64,000 nucleotides of DNA, from assembly GCF_013403925.1 (NCBI RefSeq), contig NZ_JABFDJ010000006.1, forward strand, positions 124,001-188,000, given 5' to 3'. The stretch comes from Winogradskyella wichelsiae. GTDB lineage: Bacteria > Bacteroidota > Bacteroidia > Flavobacteriales > Flavobacteriaceae. The stretch's first letter is position 1; each line of letters starts with the position of its first letter. The position numbers and the translations under genes are program-made. Of this stretch, positions 1 through 8,892 are shown one piece after another. Below the pieces are notes generated by a model. It was not told the origin of the DNA, made no database searches, and was given only the letters and a program-made list of their open reading frames with translations.

Positions 1-1
1 C

Positions 2-1474
2 GACTATATTACATTAGGTTCTGCCATGTTAGATGGTAAAACGATGACCAATACTTTTGTAAATGTTCCTTTAAAAACCATGAACAGACATGGACTTATT
101 GCAGGAGCAACAGGTACCGGAAAAACAAAAACATTACAAGTTTTAGCAGAAAATCTTTCTGAAAAAGGTGTTCCTGTTTTGCTAATGGATATTAAAGGCG
201 ATTTAAGTGGACTAGCGAAACAAAGTCCTGGTCATACTAAAATAGATGAACGTCACGAACAAATTGGTTTACCTTTTGAACCCAAAGCATTTCCTGTAGA
301 AATGCTAACATTATCCGAACAAGATGGGGTACGTTTAAGAGCAACTATTAGTGAATTTGGTCCTGTTTTAATTTCTAGAATCTTAGACGTTACCGAAACA
401 CAAGCTGGCATAATCTCGGTTATTTTTAAATATTGTGACGATAATCATTTACCATTATTAGATCTTAAGGATTTTAAGAAAATTCTTCAATATGCAACTA
501 ATGAAGGGAAAGAAGAATTTCAGGAAACTTATGGTCGTATTTCAACAGCTTCGACAGGAGCAATTCTTAGAAAGCTCATTGAAATAGAACAACAAGGTGG
601 GGATTTATTCTTTGGAGAAAAATCTTTTGACACAGATGATTTATTACGAATTGATGACAATGGTCGTGGTTACATAAATATTCTTAGATTAACGGATATA
701 CAAGATAAGCCCAAGTTATTTTCGACATTTATGTTGAGTTTGTTAGCTGAAATTTACTCTACTTTCCCAGAGCAAGGTGATACTGGAAGACCAGAGTTAA
801 TTATCTTTATTGATGAAGCACATTTAATTTTCGATGAAGCATCAGGTGCCTTACTCAACCAGATTGAAAGTATGGTAAAACTGATCCGCAGTAAAGGTAT
901 TGGTTTATATTTTGTAACTCAAAACCCAACAGATGTCCCAGAAGAAGTTTTAGGACAATTGGGATTAAAAATTCAACATGCCTTAAGAGCATTTACAGCA
1001 AAAGACCGAAAAGCGATAAAACTAACTGCTCAAAATTATCCTGATTCTGAATATTATGATACTGCAGAAATGCTAACCTCATTAGGAATTGGTGAAGCTT
1101 TAGTATCTGCTTTAGATGAAAAAGGAAAACCAACACCATTGGCAGCAACCATGCTACGCGCACCAATGAGCCGAATGGATATTTTAACAGAAACAGAACT
1201 CAGCAGCTTAATATCGCAATCGCAACTCGCAAAAAAATATAATGAAGAGATTGATCGTGAAAGTGCTTACGAAATGTTGAATAAAAAAATTAAACAAGCT
1301 GAAGCCGAAGAATTAAAACAAAAAGCTAAAAAAGAAAAAGAAGATTTAAAACGCGCCGAAAGCAAAAGAACCACAAGAAGACAAAGCACACGTATGAATC
1401 CTTTAATAAAGGTTTTAACAAGTGCTACAGTTATCCGAGGAGTTCTAGGAATTTTAAGTAAAATGATTAAATAA
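2..1474 (+). CDS. HerA/DUF853-type P-loop ATPase, 5' end missing
   Basis: The reading frame is open to the window edge (Asp-Tyr-Ile before the first visible Met at 26), so this is a 3' fragment lacking probably only a few tens of residues. Counting from that Met, a Walker A motif GATGTGKT lies at residues 27-34 and a Walker B-like stretch LIIFIDEAH near 258-266. The C-terminus (about 400-482) is charged, with a Lys/Glu-rich coiled-coil-like segment and then a basic hydrophobic tail. These features fit the helicase HerA-like DUF853 family, cytoplasmic P-loop ATPases whose role is not well defined; DNA translocation is inferred from HerA/FtsK relatives. The next gene starts 17 bp downstream on the same strand. 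Confidence 0.85.
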   Translation, partial: DYITLGSAMLDGKTMTNTFVNVPLKTMNRHGLIAGATGTGKTKTLQVLAENLSEKGVPVLLMDIKGDLSGLAKQSPGHTKIDERHEQIGLPFEPKAFPVEMLTLSEQDGVRLRATISEFGPVLISRILDVTETQAGIISVIFKYCDDNHLPLLDLKDFKKILQYATNEGKEEFQETYGRISTASTGAILRKLIEIEQQGGDLFFGEKSFDTDDLLRIDDNGRGYINILRLTDIQDKPKLFSTFMLSLLAEIYSTFPEQGDTGRPELIIFIDEAHLIFDEASGALLNQIESMVKLIRSKGIGLYFVTQNPTDVPEEVLGQLGLKIQHALRAFTAKDRKAIKLTAQNYPDSEYYDTAEMLTSLGIGEALVSALDEKGKPTPLAATMLRAPMSRMDILTETELSSLISQSQLAKKYNEEIDRESAYEMLNKKIKQAEAEELKQKAKKEKEDLKRAESKRTTRRQSTRMNPLIKVLTSATVIRGVLGILSKMIK

Positions 1475-1491
1475 ATATAGTAAAACAAAAC

Positions 1492-2046
1492 ATGAACAAA
1501 ACCTTTTTAGCAGCACTTACTGGTGCGCTTATAATTACAAGTTGTACAACAGATAAACCAAATCCTTTTTTAATTAAAAAAAATAATATTGGATTATTAA
1601 ACGATTCAACTCAAGTTAAAGAATTAGATGCTATTTTCAATAATGATTCTGTTGTCCGCTATATTGCAGGAGATGAGTTTTCAGGCTCAGCAAATATCAT
1701 TGAAGTTTTTGAAAAAGGAGGAAAAAAATTATTAGATATTTCACCTAGAAAACCCTTAGATTCAACTTCTGTTATCTCAACAGTTCGTATTATAGATGAG
1801 CGATTCAAAACCGATAAAAACATTACCGCTTTAAGTACCTTTAAAGATCTTAAGGATAATTATAAAATATCTAAAATCAACATTCTAATTAACTCTATTG
1901 TTATTACCGTAGATGAAATCAATGCTTCTTTTACAATAGACAAAAAAGAATTACCCGCTAGTATGCGTTTTAATATGGGATTAACCATAGACCCAATACA
2001 GATTCCTGGAAAAGCTAAAATTAAGTTTTTTATGATCCACTGGTAG
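1492..2046 (+). CDS. Hypothetical lipoprotein, 184 aa
   Basis: I do not recognise the family. The N-terminus is a lipoprotein signal peptide: a short basic start (MNK), a hydrophobic core and a lipobox ending ITSC at residue 18, so the protein should be acylated and membrane-anchored. The mature part is about 165 residues with alternating hydrophobic/polar patterns suggesting a beta-rich fold, and no catalytic motif is visible. It starts 17 bp after the HerA-like gene and lies 23 bp before the cupin gene, so co-transcription is likely. An overlapping opposite-strand frame is less plausible because it lacks such a signal. Confidence 0.75.
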   Translation: MNKTFLAALTGALIITSCTTDKPNPFLIKKNNIGLLNDSTQVKELDAIFNNDSVVRYIAGDEFSGSANIIEVFEKGGKKLLDISPRKPLDSTSVISTVRIIDERFKTDKNITALSTFKDLKDNYKISKINILINSIVITVDEINASFTIDKKELPASMRFNMGLTIDPIQIPGKAKIKFFMIHW

Positions 2047-2069
2047 CCCAAAAAAGATTAATTGACACA

Positions 2070-2441
2070 ATGAAAAAGTACCAAATACAAAACTCGCCCT
2101 TTGTTGTTCCAACAAACGATGGTAAAATAATAAAAGAACACTTCGGAAATGCTACTGATGGTAACTCTAAAATTAGTGTTGCACACATGGTTGCACCTGC
2201 TGGTTGGTCAGAACCTTTTCAGACACCAGAATTTGAAGAGTATACATTTATCATAAAAGGCAAAAAACAATTTATAATTGAAGGTGAAACTATCATTTTA
2301 GAAGCCGGACAATCCATCAAAGTAGAAAAAAACACTAGGCTTCAATATTCAAATCCATTTACAGAACCTTGCGAATACTTAGCGATTTGTTTACCAGCAT
2401 TTTCAATTGAAGCCGTTAAAAGAGAAGAAGAGTATATATGA
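2070..2441 (+). CDS. Cupin-domain protein, 123 aa
   Basis: This is a small single-domain protein with a cupin-2 pattern. A glutamate-rich first strand (EFEEYTFIIKG, about residues 53-63) is followed by IEGETIILEAGQSI (about 71-84), the usual conserved G and P/G turns of a beta barrel. The canonical metal-binding histidines are not obvious, since the position is EEYTF rather than HxH, so metal dependence is doubtful. No signal peptide is visible, so it is probably cytoplasmic. Its TGA stop overlaps the ATG of the next gene (ATGA at 2438-2441), which implies translational coupling with the hydrolase. Substrate unknown. Confidence 0.8.
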   Translation: MKKYQIQNSPFVVPTNDGKIIKEHFGNATDGNSKISVAHMVAPAGWSEPFQTPEFEEYTFIIKGKKQFIIEGETIILEAGQSIKVEKNTRLQYSNPFTEPCEYLAICLPAFSIEAVKREEEYI

Positions 2442-3265
2442 GTAGTTTTATTGTTAAATCTATAGGTAGAGCGCTTAATGCAACAAGTATAATCTCTTCA
2501 AAATTTGCTTCAAAAAGAGCGCTTAACCTATTTGCATCCCCTAGGAAAGGGCGTTATAACGAAGACCAAAAGCAAATTATTAACTCTGCTTTTTTCGAAG
2601 AAACCAGTTATAAAAACATGGAAATTGCAACTTACCGTTGGGTAGGAAAAGGCAAAACGGTTTTATTAGCTCATGGTTGGGAAAGTAATACATCGCGATG
2701 GAATTACATTCTAAAAGATCTAAAAGCACAAGACTATAATATTATAGCTTTAGATGCACCAGCTCACGGAAGATCAGACGGAAAACAATTTAATGCTATT
2801 CTATATTCTGAATTTATCGCTGCCGTTGCTAAGAAATTTCAACCTGATGTCTTAATAGGTCATTCTGTTGGTGGTATGGCTAGTGTTTTTTGCTTACACG
2901 GTAACAAATTACCATCTATAAAGAAATTAGTTTTACTCGGAGCACCAGCACATTTTACAGGTGTTTTTGATCGCTATAAAAGTATGATGGGCTATAACAA
3001 AAGAATTTCAAAAGGATTAGATTCTATTATTTTAGATCATTTTAACCAACCTGTATCTTATTTTTCAACAGCTAATTTTACCGAATCTATTGAAGTTAAA
3101 GGCTTGGTTATTCATGATAAGAAAGACAGAATAATTCCTTACGAAGACGGACAGTTAATTGCAAATCGCTATAAAAATTCAGAATTTATTACCACTTCTG
3201 GTTTTGGACACGGATTAAAAGACACCTCTTTAACACCAAAAATCATTGACTTCATTAATGATTAA
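2438..3265 (+). CDS. Alpha/beta hydrolase, 275 aa
   Basis: This is an alpha/beta-hydrolase fold protein. The nucleophile elbow is GHSVGG with Ser at residue 143; an oxyanion-type HGW motif occurs at about residue 80 (LLAHGWES), and DAPAHGRSDG follows the next strand. The likely catalytic Asp is in VIHDKKDRIIP and the His in GFGHGLKD near the C-terminus, so the triad is complete. The length is normal for the family. The substrate (ester, thioester or other) cannot be deduced. The start overlaps the upstream cupin stop by 4 bp, suggesting the two proteins act together. Confidence 0.88.
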   Translation: MSSFIVKSIGRALNATSIISSKFASKRALNLFASPRKGRYNEDQKQIINSAFFEETSYKNMEIATYRWVGKGKTVLLAHGWESNTSRWNYILKDLKAQDYNIIALDAPAHGRSDGKQFNAILYSEFIAAVAKKFQPDVLIGHSVGGMASVFCLHGNKLPSIKKLVLLGAPAHFTGVFDRYKSMMGYNKRISKGLDSIILDHFNQPVSYFSTANFTESIEVKGLVIHDKKDRIIPYEDGQLIANRYKNSEFITTSGFGHGLKDTSLTPKIIDFIND

Positions 3266-3274
3266 TCTTTATTG

Positions 3275-3282
3275 TACTTTTG
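3275..3282 (+). promoter_or_regulatory. Promoter -7 box TACTTTTG for the pseudouridine synthase gene
   Basis: The octamer matches the Bacteroidota -7 consensus TAnnTTTG exactly and ends 4 bp before the ATG at 3287. No TTG is seen at 17-20 bp upstream, so the -33 element is weak or absent. The spacing would place the transcript start at or next to the start codon, giving a leaderless mRNA. Confidence 0.55.
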
Positions 3283-3286
3283 CAGC

Positions 3287-4054
3287 ATGTCACAAGAATT
3301 AAAACGCCTTAACAAATACCTCAGCGAAGCCGGATATTGCTCTCGTAGAGCCGCAGATCGATTAATAGATGCGGGCCGTGTAACAATTAACGATGTTGTA
3401 CCAGAAATGGGAACAAAAGTGAGCTCTGAAGATATCGTAAAAGTCGATGGAGAAATTATAGGCGAACGTCAACAAGACTTTGTTTACTTAGCATTTAACA
3501 AACCTGTCGGTATTGTTTGTACCACAGATACACGTGTTGAAAAAGACAACATCATTGATTATATCAATTACCCAAAACGTATTTTCCCTATAGGTCGATT
3601 AGACAAACCAAGTGAGGGATTAATATTACTTACAGATGATGGCGATATCGTTAATAAGATTTTAAGAGCTAGCAATAATCACGAGAAAGAGTACATTGTT
3701 ACTGTTGATCAACAGATTTCTCAAACCTTTATTGAGCGTATGTCTGGTGGAATCTATATTGAAGACTTAGATAAGCGTACTAAAAAATGTAAGGTTAAGA
3801 AAATTGATAAATTTAAGTTTAGTATTATTTTAACTCAAGGTTTAAACCGCCAGATACGTAGAATGTGTGAGTACTTAAATTATGAAGTACAAACTTTAAA
3901 GCGTGTGAGGATAATGAATGTAAAGCTTGATATATCTTCAGGTCAATATAGAGAATTAACGAAAGAAGAGTTTAAGGGCTTAACGGAATTGATTAGTGAC
4001 TCTGATAAAACATTTGAAGAAAGCCAAGAAACCATTAGAAAAAACGGACGTTAA
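3287..4054 (+). CDS. Pseudouridine synthase, RluF/RsuA-like, 255 aa
   Basis: This enzyme isomerises a uridine of ribosomal RNA to pseudouridine. An N-terminal S4 RNA-binding domain covers about residues 4-50 (LNKYLSEAGYCSRRAADRLI) and is followed by the RsuA/RluB/E/F catalytic domain with the signature GRLDKPSEGLILLTDDG, whose Asp is the expected nucleophile. GLNRQIRRMCEYL is a second family motif. An in-frame TTG at 3272 gives a longer frame, but the ATG at 3287 places the S4 domain at the usual distance, and a -7 box lies just ahead of it. The exact rRNA target (RluF-type 23S site) is an inference from the motif. Confidence 0.88.
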   Translation: MSQELKRLNKYLSEAGYCSRRAADRLIDAGRVTINDVVPEMGTKVSSEDIVKVDGEIIGERQQDFVYLAFNKPVGIVCTTDTRVEKDNIIDYINYPKRIFPIGRLDKPSEGLILLTDDGDIVNKILRASNNHEKEYIVTVDQQISQTFIERMSGGIYIEDLDKRTKKCKVKKIDKFKFSIILTQGLNRQIRRMCEYLNYEVQTLKRVRIMNVKLDISSGQYRELTKEEFKGLTELISDSDKTFEESQETIRKNGR

Positions 4055-4056
4055 TT

Positions 4057-4476
4057 ATGGCATTATCACCTTTTCACTTAGCTATCCCTGTAGATAATCT
4101 CTCTGTGTGCAGAAATTTTTATAGTAAAATTTTAAATTTTGAAGAAGGTCGAAGTAGTGATCATTGGGTTGATTATAACTTTTTTGGACATCAATTAGTG
4201 ATTCATTATAAAAAAAAGCAGACAGAAGATATTGCTACTAATTTAGTTGATGGAAAGGATGTTCCTGTGCCACATTTTGGTGTGGTTTTAGAATGGGCAA
4301 TTTTTCATGACTTTGCCGAGTTACTAAAATCAAAACATATTAAATTTATTATTGAACCATACCTTCGCTTTGAAGGACAAGTAGGCGAACAAGCCACTAT
4401 GTTTTTTAAAGATCCTTCAGGAAATGCTTTAGAATTTAAATCTTTTAAAGACAGTAGTCAACTTTTTGCGAAGTAG
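4057..4476 (+). CDS. VOC (glyoxalase/dioxygenase fold) protein, 139 aa
   Basis: This is a small vicinal-oxygen-chelate protein with the expected two beta-alpha-beta-beta-beta halves: FHLAIPVDNL at the N-terminus carries one potential metal His, HFGVVLEW sits in the middle, and FKDPSGNALEFKSF at the C-terminus supplies the usual terminal Glu. The family includes glyoxalases, ring-cleaving dioxygenases and antibiotic-binding proteins; nothing here fixes the reaction. It begins 2 bp after the pseudouridine synthase stop and is followed by a strong terminator, so it is the last gene of the transcript. Confidence 0.85.
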   Translation: MALSPFHLAIPVDNLSVCRNFYSKILNFEEGRSSDHWVDYNFFGHQLVIHYKKKQTEDIATNLVDGKDVPVPHFGVVLEWAIFHDFAELLKSKHIKFIIEPYLRFEGQVGEQATMFFKDPSGNALEFKSFKDSSQLFAK

Positions 4477-4504
4477 AAATCTTTTAAATTAAAATCTAAC
4501 ACAT

Positions 4505-4542
4505 AAAAAAAAGGGCAATAAATAAAATTATTGCCCTTTTTT
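4505..4542. terminator. Bidirectional terminator between the VOC gene and folD
   Basis: GGGCAATAA (4513-4521) pairs perfectly with TTATTGCCC (4528-4536). It is flanked by an A run and a T run, so either strand gives a hairpin followed by a U tract. It lies between convergent genes. Confidence 0.9.
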
Positions 4543-4557
4543 AATATTAACTAATTT

Positions 4558-5439
4558 TTAGTTATTATTTCTATGTTGGTCTCTAGCAATTAACGTATTC
4601 TTTAACAGCATAGCAATAGTCATTGGTCCTACCCCACCAGGAACTGGTGTTATAAAACTTGCTTTTTTACTTACTGTTTCAAAATCTACGTCACCCGTGA
4701 TATAGTAACCTTTCTCAGAATCATCAGGAACTCGTGTGATTCCTACATCAATAATTACAGCGTCATCTTTAACCATTTCTGCTTTTAAGAATTTAGGAAT
4801 TCCTAATGCTGAAATAATAATATCTGCTTGAGATGTAATTTGTGTAATATTTTTAGTGTGACTGTGTGTTAGTGTCACTGTAGAGTTTCCTGGAAAACCT
4901 TTTCTTCCCATTAAGATACTCATAGGACGGCCAACAATGTGAGAACGACCGATAACAACCGTATGCTTCCCTTTAGTCTCAACACCATAACGATCTAATA
5001 ACTCTAAGATTCCAAATGGAGTTGCAGGAATAAACGTTGACATATCCAAAGACATTTTTCCAAAGTTCATTGGGTGAAATCCATCGACATCTTTATTAGG
5101 ATCTACCGCCATTAATACTTTCTGCGTATTAATTTGAGGAGGTAATGGTAACTGAATAATGAAACCATCAATATCATCGTTAGCATTTAATTCTGCTATC
5201 TTGTCTAATAATTCTATTTCGCTAGTTGTGTTTGATAATCTTACCATGGTAGACTCAAATCCAACACGCTCACACGCTCTAACTTTACTACCAACGTAAG
5301 TTAAACTCGCCCCATCATTACCAACTATAACAGCTGCTAAATGCGGCACTTTTTCACCATTAGCCTTCATCTTATCGACCTCAGCTTTGATTTCGTTTTT
5401 AATATCGTTACTTACTTTTTTACCGTCTAAAATTGTCAT
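4558..5439 (-). CDS. folD: Methylene-THF dehydrogenase / cyclohydrolase FolD
   Basis: This bifunctional cytosolic enzyme converts 5,10-methylene-THF to 10-formyl-THF through NADP-dependent oxidation and hydrolysis, feeding purine and fMet synthesis. The protein is 293 aa, the normal length. It has the YVGSK motif with the catalytic Lys at residue 52, the substrate-binding segment DVDGFHP, the nucleotide-binding motif VVIGRSHIVGRP, and the C-terminal TPVPGGVGPMTIAMLL. It lies 114 bp downstream of ffh on the same strand and may be read with it. Confidence 0.97.
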   Translation of the reverse strand: MTILDGKKVSNDIKNEIKAEVDKMKANGEKVPHLAAVIVGNDGASLTYVGSKVRACERVGFESTMVRLSNTTSEIELLDKIAELNANDDIDGFIIQLPLPPQINTQKVLMAVDPNKDVDGFHPMNFGKMSLDMSTFIPATPFGILELLDRYGVETKGKHTVVIGRSHIVGRPMSILMGRKGFPGNSTVTLTHSHTKNITQITSQADIIISALGIPKFLKAEMVKDDAVIIDVGITRVPDDSEKGYYITGDVDFETVSKKASFITPVPGGVGPMTIAMLLKNTLIARDQHRNNN

Positions 5440-5553
5440 GCTTTTGGTTATTGTTTTCTTGCAAAAGCGCTATTGCGCAAAAAATTACTGGTTTATAAAT
5501 TATAATATTTTAAAATCTACTGAAGCCTGTTTTAAAGATAAATACTTTAAACT

Positions 5554-6885
5554 CTACTTAGGCATATTTTGCATCATCTGCATCATACGTTTTCCACCTC
5601 CGCCTTGCATCATCTTCATCATTTTACTCATCTGAGTAAATTGCTTCAAAAGCTGGTTTACTTCTTGAACAGAAGTTCCTGAACCTTTACCAATTCTCTT
5701 TTTACGACTTGCATTTATCACTGCAGGATTAGCACGTTCTTCTGGTGTCATAGAATGAATAATGGCTTCAATTCCTTTAAAAGCATCATCATCGATATCG
5801 ATATCTTTCATCATTTTTCCTGCTCCAGGAATCATGCCTACTAAATCCTTCATGTTACCCATTTTCTTGATCTGCTGAATTTGTTTTAAGAAATCATCAA
5901 ACCCAAACTGGTTTTTAGCAATCTTCTTTTGAAGTTTTCTTGCTTCCTCTTCGTCAAACTGCTCTTGTGCACGTTCAACTAAAGAAACAACATCTCCCAT
6001 TCCTAAAATACGATCTGCCATACGTGAAGGATAGAAAACATCAATTGCTTCCATCTTTTCACCTGTACCTATAAATTTAATTGGCTTGTTTACGACAGAC
6101 TTAATAGAAATTGCAGCACCACCACGTGTATCACCATCTAATTTGGTAAGAATAACACCGTCAAAATTTAAGATATCATTGAAGGCTTTTGCTGTATTAA
6201 CAGCATCTTGCCCTGTCATAGAATCCACAACAAATAATGTTTCTTGTGGCTTAATTGCTTTATGAATGTTTGAGATTTCAGTCATCATGGCTTCATCTAC
6301 AGCTAAACGACCTGCGGTATCAATAATTACCACGTTATGTCCGTTTGCTTTAGCATGAGCAATACCTGCCTGCGAAATAGCTACAGGATCTGTATTTCCT
6401 CTATCACTAAAAACCTCAACACCTATTTGATCTCCTACAACATGTAATTGATCTATTGCAGCCGGACGATAAACATCACAAGCTACCAATAAAGGTTTCT
6501 TAGTTTTTTTGTTTTTTAAGTAATTGGCAAGTTTACCAGAAAAAGTAGTTTTACCAGATCCTTGAAGACCTGACATTAGAATTACACTCGGGTTACCAGA
6601 AAGATTAAGTCCTTCTGCATCACCACCCATTAATTCAGTTAACTCATCTTTAACGAGTTTCACCATTAATTGGCCTGGTTGTAACGTAGTCAATACATCT
6701 TGACCAAGTGCTTTTTCTTTTACACGAACGGTAAATTCTTTAGCAATTTTAAAGTTAACATCGGCATCTAAAAGCGCTCTTCTTACTTCTTTAAGTGTCT
6801 CAGCAACATTAACTTCTGTAATGCTTCCATGACCTTTTAATACGTGTAACGCTTTATCTAACTTATCACTTAAATTATTGAACAT
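5554..6885 (-). CDS. ffh: Signal recognition particle protein Ffh
   Basis: This is the SRP54 GTPase that binds signal sequences of nascent membrane proteins and, with 4.5S RNA and FtsY, delivers ribosomes to SecYEG. The 443-aa protein has the N domain (1-90), the G domain with GLQGSGKTT (P loop), DTAGR (G3) and TKLDGD (G4), and a methionine-rich M domain at the C-terminus containing KKRIGKGSG and several MMKMM-type stretches. The length is normal. The ffs RNA gene is not recognised in this window. Confidence 0.97.
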   Translation of the reverse strand: MFNNLSDKLDKALHVLKGHGSITEVNVAETLKEVRRALLDADVNFKIAKEFTVRVKEKALGQDVLTTLQPGQLMVKLVKDELTELMGGDAEGLNLSGNPSVILMSGLQGSGKTTFSGKLANYLKNKKTKKPLLVACDVYRPAAIDQLHVVGDQIGVEVFSDRGNTDPVAISQAGIAHAKANGHNVVIIDTAGRLAVDEAMMTEISNIHKAIKPQETLFVVDSMTGQDAVNTAKAFNDILNFDGVILTKLDGDTRGGAAISIKSVVNKPIKFIGTGEKMEAIDVFYPSRMADRILGMGDVVSLVERAQEQFDEEEARKLQKKIAKNQFGFDDFLKQIQQIKKMGNMKDLVGMIPGAGKMMKDIDIDDDAFKGIEAIIHSMTPEERANPAVINASRKKRIGKGSGTSVQEVNQLLKQFTQMSKMMKMMQGGGGKRMMQMMQNMPK

Positions 6886-6944
6886 GTTTCTAGTATTCTA
6901 TTTTCAGTCTGCGGATTAGCAGTCTGTGTTATTTTAATAAGTTG

Positions 6945-6952
6945 CAAATTTA
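6945..6952 (-). promoter_or_regulatory. Candidate -7 box upstream of ffh
   Basis: On the minus strand this reads TAAATTTG, an exact TAnnTTTG match, 59 bp upstream of the ffh start. No TTG is present at the expected -33 spacing, so support is moderate. Confidence 0.4.
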
Positions 6953-7069
6953 AGAATTTATGAGGGAATTATGAATGTGTTTAAGAAAATGATTTTAATC
7001 TAAGCGTGAAAGACTAAAAATCGTTAAAATAGTTTTCCGAAAGAATCATTATTTTCTTTACATTTAAAT

Positions 7070-7105
7070 AAAAAAAAGAGCTGCTCATGGCAGGCAGCCC
7101 CTTTT
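7070..7105 (-). terminator. Terminator of the repeat lipoprotein gene
   Basis: On the minus strand, GGGGCTGC and GCAGCTCT pair (with G-U wobbles that exist only in minus-strand RNA) around a 9-nt loop and are followed by a long U run. It lies about 30 bp after the stop at 7136. Confidence 0.85.
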
Positions 7106-7135
7106 CCTAATCAACTTAACTTAATCATTTTTCTT

Positions 7136-8782
7136 TTAATCACAGGTGCGATCTAGCACTATTTCGAGATTACTGTCTGTAAGATCATGAAGCACAAACT
7201 GATTTGCCGTACACTCTACAATTAGCCAACTTCCGTTTATAGCTTCAATGTTTAGTGCAGCTACATTTGAAAACGTTACAACAACACCTTCATTTGTTTG
7301 AGATAGTGACCAACCAGCATCTATTATATTATTAGCACCATAAACAACCATAATTCCTGAATCTTGTTCAAAATCGAGATTATAACTGGCTAAATTATCA
7401 CTTCCATTATAGTTGGTAATATTCCATAAGCATGAGGTCAATGCTCCTTCTACGTCTTCTATAGTGCAACTCCCCGCATTACAATCTTCTGCAATTAATG
7501 TTACCTCGAAGATTTCATATTCATCATTTATGGCTTCAATTCTTATATATACTTGACTGACTAAAGTTTCAAACGCTTCTGTATTTTCTATAGCATTAGT
7601 GTTATTTTCTGCATCTATTAGTGTTTCATGAAAAGAAGAAAAATAAGGAACAATGCAATCTACTAGTCCAATGGTATTAGCACTTAAATTATAAATAGGA
7701 ATGTTATTAGAACCGTTACAAGTTGTAATTTCATAATTATCGAAACAACTAAATGGATTGTTTAAATTGCAATCTTGTTCTAAAGTGAATTCAAAATCAG
7801 CTCTACTAATTTCTAATCGACCATCCTCACATTCTACAATAAGCCAATCTCCTTCTAATGTTTCTTGAAATGCTGTTAATTCGGATAAGGTTAAAACAAC
7901 ACCATTTTCGGTTGTAGATAAACCCCAACTTCCACCAATTGCAGATGCTGCCACTCCTTCAGAAATTTGTAGTTGCCCATCAGAATTAAAAATCATCCAA
8001 TCATTTTCAAAGTTTACAGAGCCATCAGTAAGAGTCCAAGCACACTCCATTAAATCTATCAAAACATCATCTTCAACACAGTTATCATTTTCAACTTCAC
8101 AAAACTGCTCTGCGGCCTCTATGGCATCACTTAATTCTTCATTGTTATTGACCTCTATAGTTTCGCCATTAGCATATTCTAAATTAATAGGATAATATAA
8201 ACTTACTATTAATGTATTATTTTCTTCTTCTAAATCATTTAAAAAGTTATGCAATGCTTCGTCATTATTAACAACGACTGCCTCAATTAGACTAAATTCT
8301 GAATCAAAAACAGAAAAAGACAATGGATAAATAAAATCCACACATTCAATATATTCATATTGATTATCAGAACATTCATTTATTAACTCTAGAAGTTGAT
8401 CTTCATTTTCAATTAGAATCTCACTGTAATCTATAAAAATGACAGTCACGGGATATACAAGATCTATATTTTCTTCATTGACCGTAAAATCCCCATGTAA
8501 TTGCTCTAACTGTTCTAAGTCAATTTCGCTTTCTATAACTATAGTTGAACCATCTACAATAACCGTGACTGGCAATTCTATAGTAAAGCAACTTGTTCCA
8601 TCTAAGATATCATCTACAGTGCTAAAATTCGCAGCCATATTGCTCATCAGATTTGATAAAGCAGAATCTGGAACTATCGTTTCTTGCTCGGAAGAATTTT
8701 CAACTTCGTGAATCTCATCTTGACAAGATGTAAGACAAAAAAGGGCAAAAAAGAAGTAAAGTAGGATTCTATTAAAATTCAA
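7136..8782 (-). CDS. Acidic repeat-containing surface-type lipoprotein, 548 aa
   Basis: I do not recognise a named family. The signal peptide ends in a lipobox LTSC (Cys at about residue 20) and is followed by QDEIHE; acidic residues just after the lipidated Cys resemble the surface-export signal described for flavobacterial lipoproteins. Residues about 65-235 hold four divergent copies of a unit of about 45 residues: a YPVTV/YPLSF/YPINL strand, a DG/NG turn, then a NEExL helix often ending in Cys. Two longer copies of another unit follow (C-W-x-[IL]-T ... GxSWGLS/DAGWSLS ... GVVLTLS/GVVVTFS ... WLIVEC), around 247-335 and 455-548. The protein is very acidic. It is divergent from the ECF sigma/FecR/TonB-receptor genes, so it may be the surface partner or a target of that system; this is inference. 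Confidence 0.8.
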   Translation of the reverse strand: MNFNRILLYFFFALFCLTSCQDEIHEVENSSEQETIVPDSALSNLMSNMAANFSTVDDILDGTSCFTIELPVTVIVDGSTIVIESEIDLEQLEQLHGDFTVNEENIDLVYPVTVIFIDYSEILIENEDQLLELINECSDNQYEYIECVDFIYPLSFSVFDSEFSLIEAVVVNNDEALHNFLNDLEEENNTLIVSLYYPINLEYANGETIEVNNNEELSDAIEAAEQFCEVENDNCVEDDVLIDLMECAWTLTDGSVNFENDWMIFNSDGQLQISEGVAASAIGGSWGLSTTENGVVLTLSELTAFQETLEGDWLIVECEDGRLEISRADFEFTLEQDCNLNNPFSCFDNYEITTCNGSNNIPIYNLSANTIGLVDCIVPYFSSFHETLIDAENNTNAIENTEAFETLVSQVYIRIEAINDEYEIFEVTLIAEDCNAGSCTIEDVEGALTSCLWNITNYNGSDNLASYNLDFEQDSGIMVVYGANNIIDAGWSLSQTNEGVVVTFSNVAALNIEAINGSWLIVECTANQFVLHDLTDSNLEIVLDRTCD

Positions 8783-8797
8783 TTGTTTAAGATTTGG

Positions 8798-8820
8798 GTT
8801 ATATCTTTTTATTATATAAC
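8798..8820. promoter_or_regulatory. Inverted repeat in the divergent promoter region
   Basis: GTTATAT (8798-8804) and ATATAAC (8814-8820) form a perfect 7-bp inverted repeat with a 9-bp spacer, between the lipoprotein start and the sigma factor start. It could be an operator or part of a promoter, but it is AT-only at most positions, so chance is possible. Confidence 0.3.
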
Positions 8821-8892
8821 AAGTTACGAAAAAAATCTCCTACTATAATAATTAAAAATTTTATTTCTAATTTGTAAGCCCTATAAAAACCC

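Noticed and set aside
3272-3286. TTG start 15 bp before the pseudouridine synthase ATG
   Set aside because: The extra residues (MYFCS) have no match to the S4 domain, and the -7 box overlaps them.
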